Source: Actinophytocola sp.
GTDB lineage: Bacteria; Actinomycetota; Actinomycetes; Mycobacteriales; Pseudonocardiaceae
DNA length: 63,325 nucleotides
Assembly (NCBI GenBank): GCA_009377395.1
Contig: WHUB01000016.1
Span: forward strand, 1 to 63,325
Direction of reading: 5' to 3'
Below, piece by piece: positions 50,579 through 59,615 of the stretch. Positions within the stretch are counted from its first letter, which is position 1, and every line of letters starts with the position of its first letter. The position numbers and the translations under genes are program-made. Below the pieces are notes generated by a model. That model ran no database searches and was not told the DNA's origin. It worked only from the letters and a program-made list of their open reading frames with translations.

Positions 50579-51478
50579 ATGAGCGCTGTGCCCGATCTGG
50601 AATCACTGCGGTTGCTGGTGCTGGTCGACGAGCTGGGCAGCATGGGCAAGGCCGCCGCCACTCTCGGCATCGCGCAGCCATCGGCGAGCAAGCGGCTCAG
50701 CACGCTGGAGCGCAGGCTCGGGCTGGTGCTGGTGGACCGGACCCGGCGCGGCTCGGCGCTGACGCCGTCCGGCCGGGTGGTCTGCGGCTGGGCGCAGCGG
50801 GTGCTCGGCGAGCTGGACGGTCTGCTCACCGGCGCGGAGGCGCTGCGCACCCGCCGCGACGCGGAGCTGCGGGTGGCGGCGAGCATGACGATCGCGGAGC
50901 ACCTGGTTCCGGTGTGGATCGGTGAGCTGCGCAAGAGCGAGCCGGGGCTCTACGTCGGGTTGCGCGTGACCAACTCGGTCAACGTGGGCGAGCTGGTGCG
51001 CGACGGCGAGGTCGACGTCGGGTTCGTCGAGTCGCCATCGGCACCCGGTGGGCTGTCGACGAGGCGGGTCGCGACCGACCGGCTGCTGGTGGTGGTCGCG
51101 CCCTCGCATCCGTTCGCGCGGCGACGTCGTCCCCTCAGCACGGCCGAGCTGGCGCGGGAGGGCCTGGTGGTGCGCGAGCCGGGGTCGGGCACCCGGGAGA
51201 CGCTGGAGCAGGCGTTGCACCGCGCGGACGTCGGCGAGCTGACCCCGCTGGTCGAGCTCGGCTCGGCCGCCGCGGTGCGGGGCGCGGTCATCGCGGGCAC
51301 CGGCCCCGCGGTGATGAGCGAGCTGGCGGTGGCGGCCGACCTGGCCGAGGGCAGGCTGGTCGCGGTCGAGGTGAGCGGCCTCGACCTGCGGCGCACGCTG
51401 CGCGCGGTCTGGCCGTCCGGCCGCAAGCTGACCGGGCCCGCCGCCGCGCTGCTCGCCGCCGCCACCCGGCGGGGATGA
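50579..51478 (+). CDS. LysR family transcriptional regulator (YeiE/CysL-like)
   Basis: The 299-residue protein begins with the LysR winged helix (LRLLVLVDELGSMGKAAATL, PSASKRLSTLERRLG, LVDRTRRGSALTPSG) and has the two-domain effector region (LRVAASMTIAEHLVPVW, VDVGFVESPS, EPGSGTRETLEQAL). The latter motif is seen in CysL/YeiE-type regulators that sense sulfite or sulfate. It is divergent from yeiH, so it probably switches the exporter on when sulfite accumulates. The ATG at 50579 has no clear ribosome site; TACCCT 8 bases upstream suggests a near-leaderless message. The effector is inference. Confidence 0.88.
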   Translation: MSAVPDLESLRLLVLVDELGSMGKAAATLGIAQPSASKRLSTLERRLGLVLVDRTRRGSALTPSGRVVCGWAQRVLGELDGLLTGAEALRTRRDAELRVAASMTIAEHLVPVWIGELRKSEPGLYVGLRVTNSVNVGELVRDGEVDVGFVESPSAPGGLSTRRVATDRLLVVVAPSHPFARRRRPLSTAELAREGLVVREPGSGTRETLEQALHRADVGELTPLVELGSAAAVRGAVIAGTGPAVMSELAVAADLAEGRLVAVEVSGLDLRRTLRAVWPSGRKLTGPAAALLAAATRRG

Positions 51479-51955
51479 GGCGAAAAACCTCCGCGCCGAC
51501 AGTTGACGCGGAATTTTCACCCAGCCGTGTTGTCGCCCATTGGGAGTTATTCTGACAACCTGAGGCAACGCCCGGAACTCGGCCCACAGAATTGCTGCCC
51601 TTGTGTCCAGAATGCTCTCCTTATCGAGTCACCGAGTTATCACACCCGATGGGCGGTTCGGGTTACCCGCCACCCGTTCGCACCCGCCGATTTTCGAACC
51701 AGTGACCACTTTCGGTAGCAGTAGCGGGCAAATTTGGCCACGGTTCCACCGATTCGAGTGAATGAAATCGATTCATTCGGTTTATTGAATCGCCTCGTCC
51801 GGTCTACTGTGGACCACGTCTTTGTGAATTGGCATCACGATCGGCGGACAGACGTCGCACGGGAATCCGCACGTCGGTAGGTTTCGCGTTGGGCAGGAAA
51901 TCAACGTTGACCCCGGCCCGAATTCGAATTCTCAACAAAGGAGAGTGCACCCACC
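51479..51955. other. AT-rich non-coding region with nested inverted repeats
   Basis: This 477-base stretch has no plausible gene; the open frames are short and lack ribosome sites. It is clearly AT-richer than its neighbours. Visible structures are GAATGA-N7-TCATTC (51760-51778) enclosed by CGATTC (51750-51755) and GAATCG (51787-51792), the palindrome TCAACGTTGA (51901-51910), and GAATTCGAATTC (51920-51931). AAAGGAGAG at 51937 is the ribosome site of the small secreted protein. The stretch may be its promoter and regulatory leader. Confidence 0.5.
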
Positions 51956-52207
51956 ATGAAGAAGGTTGGATTCGTCGCTGCGACTGCGCTCGGCCTCTCG
52001 GTGCTGTTCGGTGGCACCGCCCAGGCTGCGCCCGCCGAGACCACCTCTGACGTCCCGAGTGGCGGCGAGATCACCTACGCGGACGCCTTCAATCAGTTCA
52101 ACGAAGGCGGTGGCGCTCTAGGCTACGGTGCCGCGTCGCTGGTTTCGAGTGCCTACACCGGCGTCGCTCTGACCCCGGCCCTGGTCGCGGGCTCCTTCAG
52201 CGGCTGA
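51956..52207 (+). CDS. Small secreted protein of unknown function
   Basis: The 83-residue protein has a clear signal peptide (MKKVGFVAATALGLSVLFGG, cut after TAQA or near APAET). The mature part is about 57 residues: an acidic start (PAETTSDVPSGGEITYADAF), a Gly/Ala-rich middle and a hydrophobic end (TGVALTPALVAGSFSG). There is no Cys. AAAGGAGAG precedes the ATG by 11 bases. It is flanked by an AT-rich 477-base leader and a strong terminator, so it is a monocistronic unit. I know no family. It could be a surface coat, signalling or antimicrobial peptide; the sequence does not decide. Confidence 0.75.
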   Translation: MKKVGFVAATALGLSVLFGGTAQAAPAETTSDVPSGGEITYADAFNQFNEGGGALGYGAASLVSSAYTGVALTPALVAGSFSG

Positions 52208-52220
52208 TAGGAAACGCGAC

Positions 52221-52258
52221 GACGCGGGGCCCCGGGCGATCGCCCGGGGCCCCGCGTC
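52221..52258 (+). terminator. Terminator after the small secreted protein
   Basis: The 38 bases form one perfect palindrome with 17-base arms (GACGCGGGGCCCCGGGC on the left) and GATC at the centre. It starts 14 bases past the stop codon. The arms are all G/C apart from one base pair. It should be a very efficient, factor-independent or stalling terminator. Confidence 0.8.
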
Positions 52259-52298
52259 TGTCTGCGCACCGGACCCCGAGACCGGTACGTTGGGGCGC

Positions 52299-53132
<834 letters not shown>

Positions 53133-53146
53133 GGACGGTCACGAGC

Positions 53147-53181
53147 GGGGCGCCCGGCCGCTCAGCGCCGCCGGGCGTCCC
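53147..53181 (+). terminator. Terminator after the aldo/keto reductase
   Basis: Arms 53147-53158 and 53170-53181 pair over 12 bases with one G-T wobble, around an 11-base loop. It starts 14 bases past the stop codon. Confidence 0.6.
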
Positions 53182-53377
53182 GGACATCCGTGAACACCCG
53201 TAGGGACCAGCGACAACGCGCCAGACAGCGCAACTTCCCTCGTGACAGCGTGGCCCAGGTCACACCGTCGTGACTCTTTCGTGGCCCTTTCGTAATCTAG
53301 CCGCCTCTTGCGGCGTCGGGGCGCAAGACCACCACAGGTTCTCGCGCTCGGACTCGCTGCGAAGGGTGACACTAGGC

Positions 53378-54118
53378 ATGGCCGGTCGACATCGCGCCGC
53401 AACCCCGTCCCGTGCGAAGCCGGTCGTCATCGGCGCCATCGCGACCACCGCGATCGCCACGTCGTTCTGGCTCGCCGGCAATGTCAGTGGTGACGCGGCC
53501 GACCGGGCGATCACCGCCGCCACGACAACGGGCCCGTCGATCGTGCTGTCCCCGCCGAGCACGACGACCACTCCACCGTCCTCGACGTCGCGCACGCCGC
53601 CGACGACGACGCGACGAACCACCACGACAACCACGACGTCCCGGCCTACCACCACGCGGCCGACCACCCGACGCAGCCCGGAACCGACGACGCACACGCA
53701 CCCGCCGACGCCGACACCGCCACCGCCGCCGACCACGACGTCCCCACCGACGACGACGAAGCCGTGCTCGACGACGCTCGACGGCACCCAGCCGCACGTG
53801 GCGCAGATCGGCCACCACCTGCTCGGCAAGTTCGACGTCCAGTACGTGCTGGGCAGGGGGGCGCGGTCGAGCACGAGCGACCATCCGAGCGGACTCGCGC
53901 TCGACCTCTTCGTCTCGACGTCGACCGGGAACGCGCTGGCCGATTACGTGCTGCGCAACAAGGCGCGGTTCGGAATGAAGTACGTGATCTGGCGGCAGCG
54001 CTACAACGACGGCAGTGGCTGGTCGTACATGGCGGACCGGGGCAGCACGACCGCGAACCACTACGATCACGTGCACGTGTCGTTCTACGCCGACGTCGAC
54101 GTCGACGTGAGGTGCTGA
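53378..54118 (+). CDS. Exported or membrane-anchored protein with Thr/Pro-rich linker and peptidase-like (ARB_07466/VanY-like) C-terminal domain
   Basis: The 246-residue protein has a basic N-terminus and one hydrophobic segment (VVIGAIATTAIATSFWLAG, residues about 16-34). A low-complexity linker of Thr, Pro, Ser and Arg follows (about residues 50-130), likely O-glycosylated in the wall. The C-terminal domain contains SDHPSGLALDLF and HYDHVHVSF, the His/Asp ligands of M15-type D,D-carboxypeptidase-like folds seen in ARB_07466-type domains. It could trim peptidoglycan peptides or only bind them. The ATG at 53378 gives the normal N-terminus. It stands alone between two unrelated genes. Confidence 0.75.
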   Translation: MAGRHRAATPSRAKPVVIGAIATTAIATSFWLAGNVSGDAADRAITAATTTGPSIVLSPPSTTTTPPSSTSRTPPTTTRRTTTTTTTSRPTTTRPTTRRSPEPTTHTHPPTPTPPPPPTTTSPPTTTKPCSTTLDGTQPHVAQIGHHLLGKFDVQYVLGRGARSSTSDHPSGLALDLFVSTSTGNALADYVLRNKARFGMKYVIWRQRYNDGSGWSYMADRGSTTANHYDHVHVSFYADVDVDVRC

Positions 54119-54154
54119 GATGACAAGATCTATACAGGCGTCTAACGTGAGGGC

Positions 54155-55651
54155 ATGACTCAGTCCGACGAGCACCCTGAGCATGTCGACGTGCTGATCA
54201 TCGGGGCGGGGCTCTCCGGGGTCGGCGCGGCGTGCCACCTCCGGCGAGCGCTGCCACACAAGACGTTCGCGATCCTCGAGGCGCGCGAGTCGATCGGCGG
54301 CACCTGGGACCTGTTCCGCTACCCGGGCATCCGGTCCGATTCGGACATGTTCACGCTCGGCTACCGCTTCAAGCCGTGGCCGGAGCAGGAGGCGATCGCC
54401 GACGGCCCGTCGATCCTGCGCTACGTCACCGAGACCGCCCGCGAGTACGGCGTCGACACGGCGATCCGCTACCGGCACCGGGTGGTGCGGGCGGAGTGGT
54501 CGAGCGACGACGCGCGCTGGCTGGTCACCGCCGAACGTACCGACACCGGTGAACGCGTCCAGCTGAGCTGCGGGTTCCTGTTCAGTTGCAGCGGCTACTA
54601 CCGCTACGACCAGGGTTACGCCCCCGAGTTCGCGGGCAGCGACCGGTTCGCCGGGCAGCTCGTGCACCCGCAGCACTGGCCCGACGACCTCGACTACGCC
54701 GGCAAGCGCGTCGTCGTGATCGGCAGCGGCGCGACCGCCGTGACGCTGGTGCCCGCCATGGCAGGCGACGCGGCGCACGTGACGATGCTGCAACGCTCGC
54801 CGAGCTACATCATCTCCATTCCCGGCAGCGACGCGATCGCCAACGGGCTGCGGCGGTTGCTGCCGGACATGGCGGCGTACCGGCTTACCCGCTGGAAGAA
54901 CGTGCTGACGCAGGTCGGGATCTTCCAGCTCAGCAGACGGCGTCCGAGGCTGGTGCGGTCGCTGCTGCGGAAGTTCGTGCGGTCGCAGCTACCGGAAGGC
55001 TACGACGTCGACACCCACTTCAACCCGCGCTACAACCCGTGGGAGCAGCGGCTCTGTCTGGTGCCGGACGGCGACCTGTTCCGGTCGATCAGCGAGGGCA
55101 GCGCGTCCGTCGTCACCGACACCATCGAGACGTTCACCGAGCACGGCGTCCGGCTGGCCTCCGGGGAGGAGTTGGCCGCGGACGTCGTCATCACCGCGAC
55201 CGGGCTGAACCTGCTGCCGTTCGGTGGCATCGATCTGGTCGTCGACGGCTCGCCGGTCGAACTGCCGGACACGTTGGCGTACAAGGGCGTGATGCTCTCC
55301 GGGGTGCCCAACTTCGGCTACGTCATGGGCTACACCAACGCGTCGTGGACGCTCAAGGCCGATCTCGCCTGCGGGTACGTCTGCCGCCTGCTGTCGCATA
55401 TGGACGCACGCGGCTACGACCAGTGCGTGCCCGAGCGCGAGCACGGCGTCGGCGAGGAGCCGTTCGTCGACCTGGCGGCCGGGTACGTCCTGCGCTCGCT
55501 GGACAAGCTGCCCAAGCAAGGCTCGATCGAGCCGTGGAAGCTGCGGATGAACCACCTCCGCGACACGCTGACGCTGCGCTACGCCCCCATCGAGGACCGA
55601 GTGCTGCGCTTCAGCACCGCCCACGACCGCACCCCCACCCGCGCGGCATAG
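54155..55651 (+). CDS. Flavin-containing monooxygenase, Baeyer-Villiger type (EthA-like)
   Basis: The 498-residue protein has two dinucleotide-binding loops: IIGAGLSGVGAACHL (FAD, residue about 15) and VVIGSGATAVTL (NADPH, about 190). Between them FAGQLVHPQHWP matches the F-x-G-x-x-x-H-x-x-x-W-P fingerprint of type I Baeyer-Villiger monooxygenases. The length and the SIGGTWDLFRYPG segment also fit EthA-like enzymes. It would insert oxygen next to a ketone or oxidise sulfur in thioamide-type compounds. TATACA and TCTAAC in the 36-base leader may be promoter parts. No regulator gene is adjacent. The substrate is unknown. Confidence 0.88.
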   Translation: MTQSDEHPEHVDVLIIGAGLSGVGAACHLRRALPHKTFAILEARESIGGTWDLFRYPGIRSDSDMFTLGYRFKPWPEQEAIADGPSILRYVTETAREYGVDTAIRYRHRVVRAEWSSDDARWLVTAERTDTGERVQLSCGFLFSCSGYYRYDQGYAPEFAGSDRFAGQLVHPQHWPDDLDYAGKRVVVIGSGATAVTLVPAMAGDAAHVTMLQRSPSYIISIPGSDAIANGLRRLLPDMAAYRLTRWKNVLTQVGIFQLSRRRPRLVRSLLRKFVRSQLPEGYDVDTHFNPRYNPWEQRLCLVPDGDLFRSISEGSASVVTDTIETFTEHGVRLASGEELAADVVITATGLNLLPFGGIDLVVDGSPVELPDTLAYKGVMLSGVPNFGYVMGYTNASWTLKADLACGYVCRLLSHMDARGYDQCVPEREHGVGEEPFVDLAAGYVLRSLDKLPKQGSIEPWKLRMNHLRDTLTLRYAPIEDRVLRFSTAHDRTPTRAA

Positions 55652-55661
55652 CCGCCGGGTG

Positions 55662-55684
55662 CGTCGTGTCCCACGTCCGGGACG
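55662..55684 (+). repeat. Dispersed GTCCC-N6-GGGAC palindromic repeat, copy B
   Basis: The 23 bases contain TCGTGTCCCACGTCCGGGAC and differ from copy A at 37473-37495 by one base. The copy lies 11 bases past the stop of the monooxygenase gene and 46 bases from the stop of the convergent GlpD-type gene. Confidence 0.5.
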
Positions 55685-55729
55685 TTGTGTCCTGCGTTCA
55701 CGCCTGCGAGTTCGGCGTTCGGGGCGCTG

Positions 55730-57418
55730 TCAGTTGCCGGTGCGGGTGGTGTGGCGGGCGGCGACGGCGGCTTCGTCCGTCGCCGCTGCGGCGGCGCGGG
55801 CGTCGGCCTGCCGCTCGACGCGGTAGCGCTCGACCTCCTCCTTGCGGCGGACGTCGTCCCAGCCGAGCACGTCGCCGACCACCTCGGCGGCGTGCGGCGC
55901 GGCGGCCGCACCCCGGTCCGGCGTCTCCATGAACACCCGGGCCCGACGCACCAGCACGTCCTCCAGCCGCGACGCGCCCTCGTGCGCGGCCGCGTAGTGC
56001 AGCTCGCCCAGCAGATATCCGGGCGCACCGGGCACGGGCTCACCCAGCGACGGCCGGTCCGCGATCAGGTCCAGCAGCTCCGTCGTCAGCGCGCCGTAGC
56101 GGCCGAGCAGGTGCTCTATCCACCACTCCGACAGCCCCGACTCGGCCGCCAGCGCCGCCGACTGGTTGCGCAGCGCCGGATAGCCGGTCGCGCCGAGAAC
56201 CGGCAACCGCTCGGTCGCCGACTCCGGCACCGCACGCCCCACCCGGGAGACCACCGCGTCCACGGCGTCGCGGGCCATGATCCGGTAGGTGGTGTACTTC
56301 CCGCCCACCACGGAGAACATCCCGCGCGGACCTTCCAGTACCGCGTGGTCGCGGGACAACGCCGCCGTCGCGTTGCCCTTACCGCTCACCAGCGGCCGCA
56401 ACCCGGCATAGACACCCACGACGTCCTCATAGGACAAGGGCTTGCGCAGCCAGCGGTTGGCGTGGCCGAGCAGGTAGTCGACGTCGGCCTTGGTGGCGGC
56501 CGGGTCGTCGCGGTCGGCGTCCCAGTGGGTGTCGGTGGTGCCCATCAGCCAGTAGTCGAACCAGCGCCGGATGATGAACACGCTGTCGGACGTCTTGGCG
56601 ATCATCCCGGTGGCGGAGTCGATCCGGTCGCCGGGCACCACGAGATGGATGCCCTTCGCGGCGGTCACCGAGATGGACGACTCCCCCGCCAGCGACTGCA
56701 CGTCCTCCGCCCACACTCCGGTCGCGCTGACCACGGTGCGCCCCCGCACCGTCGTCTCCTCGCCGCTGTCGGCGTCGCGCACCCGCACGCCGGTCACCCG
56801 GCCCGCGTCGGTCATCACCCCGACGACCGGCGCGCGCGTCACGATCCGCGCACCCAGCCGGGCCGCGGTGCGCGCGACGGTCATGGTGTGGCGGGCGTCG
56901 TCCACCCGGACGTCGTAATACTGCACGCCGCCGGTGACGTCGGTGCGCAGCGCGGGCATCTCCCGCAGCACGCCGCGCCTGCTCAGGTGCCGGTGCCCGC
57001 CGACGCTCCGGGTCCCGGTCAGCCGCAGCAGGTCGTAGAGCAGCACGCCGGAGCCGATGTAGGGCCGCTCCCAGCGGCGGGTGAACGGGAACAGGAACCG
57101 CTCCGGCGACACCAGGTGCGGGCACAACCGGTCCACCATCAGGTCGCGCTCGGTCAGCGCCTCCCGCACGAGCGAGAAGTTCAGCTGCTCCAGATACCGC
57201 AGCCCGCCGTGGAAGACCTTCCCCGACCGCGACGAGGTCCCGGAGGCGAGATCGTCCTTTTCGAACAGTGCCACCGACAGACCCCGGCTGACGGCGTCGA
57301 GCGCGGTGCCGACGCCGGTGACGCCGCCGCCGATCACGATGACGTCGAACTCGCGCGTCGCCGCGTCGGCCAGCGCCTGCGCGCGCTGCGCGGGGTTGAG
57401 GCTGCTCCGGTCGGTCAT
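55730..57418 (-). CDS. FAD-dependent glycerol-3-phosphate dehydrogenase family protein (GlpD/EryB-like)
   Basis: The 562-residue protein has the GlpD features: VIVIGGGVTGVGTALDAVSRG binds FAD, EKDDLASGTSSRSGKVFHGG and LRYLEQLNF follow, and KGIHLVVPGDR and TDTHWDADRDDP mark the substrate region, with the C-terminal helical cap. It would oxidise glycerol 3-phosphate or, given the operon, a tetritol phosphate as EryB does. The ATG at 57416-57418 overlaps the aldolase stop (ATGA). It is the last gene of the operon. The choice between glycerol and C4-polyol phosphate cannot be made from sequence. Confidence 0.87.
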   Translation of the reverse strand: MTDRSSLNPAQRAQALADAATREFDVIVIGGGVTGVGTALDAVSRGLSVALFEKDDLASGTSSRSGKVFHGGLRYLEQLNFSLVREALTERDLMVDRLCPHLVSPERFLFPFTRRWERPYIGSGVLLYDLLRLTGTRSVGGHRHLSRRGVLREMPALRTDVTGGVQYYDVRVDDARHTMTVARTAARLGARIVTRAPVVGVMTDAGRVTGVRVRDADSGEETTVRGRTVVSATGVWAEDVQSLAGESSISVTAAKGIHLVVPGDRIDSATGMIAKTSDSVFIIRRWFDYWLMGTTDTHWDADRDDPAATKADVDYLLGHANRWLRKPLSYEDVVGVYAGLRPLVSGKGNATAALSRDHAVLEGPRGMFSVVGGKYTTYRIMARDAVDAVVSRVGRAVPESATERLPVLGATGYPALRNQSAALAAESGLSEWWIEHLLGRYGALTTELLDLIADRPSLGEPVPGAPGYLLGELHYAAAHEGASRLEDVLVRRARVFMETPDRGAAAAPHAAEVVGDVLGWDDVRRKEEVERYRVERQADARAAAAATDEAAVAARHTTRTGN

Positions 57419-58167
57419 CGGCTGTCCCCCTTCGCCAGCCGCTGCCTGCGGTGCAGCTCGTCGGGCCGGGTGTCGATCCGCTCCGCCTCGGCGTCCGTCA
57501 GATACGTCGGCTTGCCGACGGCCAGCGCGCCGGCCAGGATCCGCGCGGCCTTGACCGTCATCTCGGTGACGGCCAACGCCTCGTCGGCACTGGCGGCGAG
57601 CACGAAGATGCCGTGGTTGACCAGGTAGATCACCTTCGGTGGCCGGTCGTGCTGCGCGAGATGTCGATGCAGCTCGGTGCGCACCGCCCGCGCCAGCGCC
57701 AGCCCGGGGTCGGCGTAGGGCACCAGCACGGTATGCCGCCCCATCACGACGACCTGGTCCGGGAACAGCGCCCCGGCGACCAGCTCGGCCGCCCGGTCGG
57801 AGCACAGGATGCCGTTGACCGCCGTCGGGTGGGTGTGCGCGACGACCTCCGCGCCCGCCTCCTCGATGCAGAGCGCGTGCAGCAGCGCCTCCATCGACGG
57901 CTTCGGCGCGCCGGAGTCCAGCCTGGCGTCCAGCAGCACCCGGTTCACCTCAGCGTCGTCGGACTCCGCCGAGGCGACCAGCTCGACCAGCGGCGTGGTG
58001 CGCACCTCGACGAAGTCCCGGTCGGTGGCGGTGGCCATCTTCGAGCCGCTGGCCTTGACCAGCATCACGCCGTCATCCACGCGCGTGGAGGTGTTGCCCT
58101 CGGCCAGCACCACGAGGTCGCGGTCCGGCTCGGCCAGCGTGCGGGTGAGCGTCACGAGGTCGGTCAT
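57415..58167 (-). CDS. Class II aldolase/adducin family protein
   Basis: The 250-residue protein shows the class II aldolase/adducin fold: LAEGNTSTRVDDGVMLVKASG near residue 20, PSMEALLHAL, VVAHTHPTAVNGILCS with the metal-binding His pair, and VIYLVNHGIFVLA with the third His. It could cleave or isomerise a ketose or aldose phosphate; the family also includes epimerases and decarboxylases. It is coupled on both sides: its start overlaps the FGGY kinase stop and its stop overlaps the GlpD-type start. The substrate is unknown. Confidence 0.87.
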   Translation of the reverse strand: MTDLVTLTRTLAEPDRDLVVLAEGNTSTRVDDGVMLVKASGSKMATATDRDFVEVRTTPLVELVASAESDDAEVNRVLLDARLDSGAPKPSMEALLHALCIEEAGAEVVAHTHPTAVNGILCSDRAAELVAGALFPDQVVVMGRHTVLVPYADPGLALARAVRTELHRHLAQHDRPPKVIYLVNHGIFVLAASADEALAVTEMTVKAARILAGALAVGKPTYLTDAEAERIDTRPDELHRRQRLAKGDSR

Positions 58168-59615
58168 GACGCGGACTCCTTCCATCTCGTGCGGGCCGCC
58201 GCGACCCGGGCGCGGTAGTCGGCGTAGCCCTCGGTGTAGCGGGCGGCGCTGGCTGGGTCGGGTTCGATCACGCCCTCCGGTGCGGTCCACGCCGCGACGT
58301 CGACGTCGTGGCCGAGCGCCGTGGCTCCGGCGATCACCGCGCCCCGCGCGCCGGACTCCGGCTGCGGCGCGAGCCGGATCGGGCGACCGAGGACGTCGGC
58401 GAAGATCCGCAGCCAGGCCGCGCTGCGGGTGCCGCCGCCGCACATCGCGATGTCGCCGGTCGGCCCGGCGACATCGAAGCAGTGCCGCGCGGCGTAGGCG
58501 ACCGCCTCGCAGGTCGCCCGCACCAGGTCGGCCTTCGTGCTCTGCACGGTGATGTGGTCGAAACCGGCCCGCGCGCCCGGCTCGACGAACGGCGCCCGCT
58601 CCCCCGCGGGCGAGAAGAACGGCAGGCAAGTGACGCCCCGCGCGCCGGGCTCGCTGTCGGCGAGCAGGTCGTCCAGCACGTCGTGGGTCTCGCCCACCAG
58701 GTCAAGCACCCAGTCGACGGCGGCGCAGCCCATCATCGCCAGCATCGCCCGCAACCACTGACCCTCGGTGCCGGTGGCGAAGGTGAGTCCGGCCGGTTCG
58801 CCGGTGGTGTCGAGCGCGTCGAGCAGCACCTGGCAGGCCAGCGTGGTGCCGACGATGAGGTGGCCCTCGCCCGGGTTGACCACGCCGGAGCCGAGCGCGC
58901 AGGCCGGCACGTCGAACGGGCCGGCCGTCACCGGCAGCCCGTCCGGCAGCCCGAGCAGCTCGGCACCCGCACCGGTGAGCGCCCCGATTGGCAGCGGCTC
59001 CGCGATCGGCGCCAGCAGGTCGGCACGGGTGGCCAGCCCGCACCAGGCGAGCACATCGTGGTCGTAGCTGCGCGCGTGCGGGTCGAGGAACGGCATCGAC
59101 GCCTCGGACGCGTCGGTCGCCCGCACCCCGGTGAGCCGCTGCATCACCAGGTCCTTGCAGTAGCCGGCCGTCGCGGCGCGGTCGAGCGACTCCGGCTCGT
59201 GCTCGGCCAGCCACGCCAGGATCGGCGCGGGCGCACCGGGAAACAGCGCACTGCCGGTGTGCCGGTAGGTCTTCTCGACGACGTCGTTCTGCTGCCAGCG
59301 CCGCAGGATTCCGGACGCGCGAGCGTCCATCCAGGAGATCGCGGGCCGCACCGGGCGGCCGCGCTCGTCGGCCAGCCACACGCCGTCGCCCTGTCCGGTC
59401 AGCCCGATGAACTCCGGCCGCTGCCCCGCCTCCGTGACGGCGGCGCGCACCACGGCGGCGACCGAGCGCAGGATCTCGTCCGGGTCCTGCTCGAACCAGC
59501 CCTCTGCCGGGTTGCTCATGCCGGTCTGCTGCCGCTGCACCGAGCGCAGCGCGCCGGTCTCGTCGAAGATCGCCGCCTTGGTGACCGTGGTGCCGACGTC
59601 GATGCCGAGATACAT
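58164..59615 (-). CDS. FGGY family carbohydrate kinase (EryA/xylulokinase-like)
   Basis: The 483-residue FGGY kinase begins LGIDVGTTVTKAAIFDE (phosphate-1). It has FIGLTGQGDGVWLAD, ISWMDARAS, AGPFDVPACALGSG with the catalytic Asp around residue 235 and MCGGGTRSAAWLRIFADVLG for adenosine binding. The segments are closer to erythritol, xylitol or ribulokinase-like members than to GlpK. It would phosphorylate a small polyol or ketose. Its ATG shares one base with the hydroxyacid dehydrogenase stop (TGATG), and its stop overlaps the aldolase start. With the GlpD-type and RpiB genes this supports a C4-polyol route. Confidence 0.87.
   Translation of the reverse strand: MYLGIDVGTTVTKAAIFDETGALRSVQRQQTGMSNPAEGWFEQDPDEILRSVAAVVRAAVTEAGQRPEFIGLTGQGDGVWLADERGRPVRPAISWMDARASGILRRWQQNDVVEKTYRHTGSALFPGAPAPILAWLAEHEPESLDRAATAGYCKDLVMQRLTGVRATDASEASMPFLDPHARSYDHDVLAWCGLATRADLLAPIAEPLPIGALTGAGAELLGLPDGLPVTAGPFDVPACALGSGVVNPGEGHLIVGTTLACQVLLDALDTTGEPAGLTFATGTEGQWLRAMLAMMGCAAVDWVLDLVGETHDVLDDLLADSEPGARGVTCLPFFSPAGERAPFVEPGARAGFDHITVQSTKADLVRATCEAVAYAARHCFDVAGPTGDIAMCGGGTRSAAWLRIFADVLGRPIRLAPQPESGARGAVIAGATALGHDVDVAAWTAPEGVIEPDPASAARYTEGYADYRARVAAARTRWKESAS

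Noticed and set aside
51503-51718. A 71-codon frame in the AT-rich non-coding region
   Set aside because: No ribosome site, no third-position G/C bias and no recognisable feature.
53530-53770. The ACG/ACC-rich stretch as a nucleotide repeat array
   Set aside because: It is the coding sequence of the Thr/Pro-rich linker; the periodicity is that of Thr and Pro codons.
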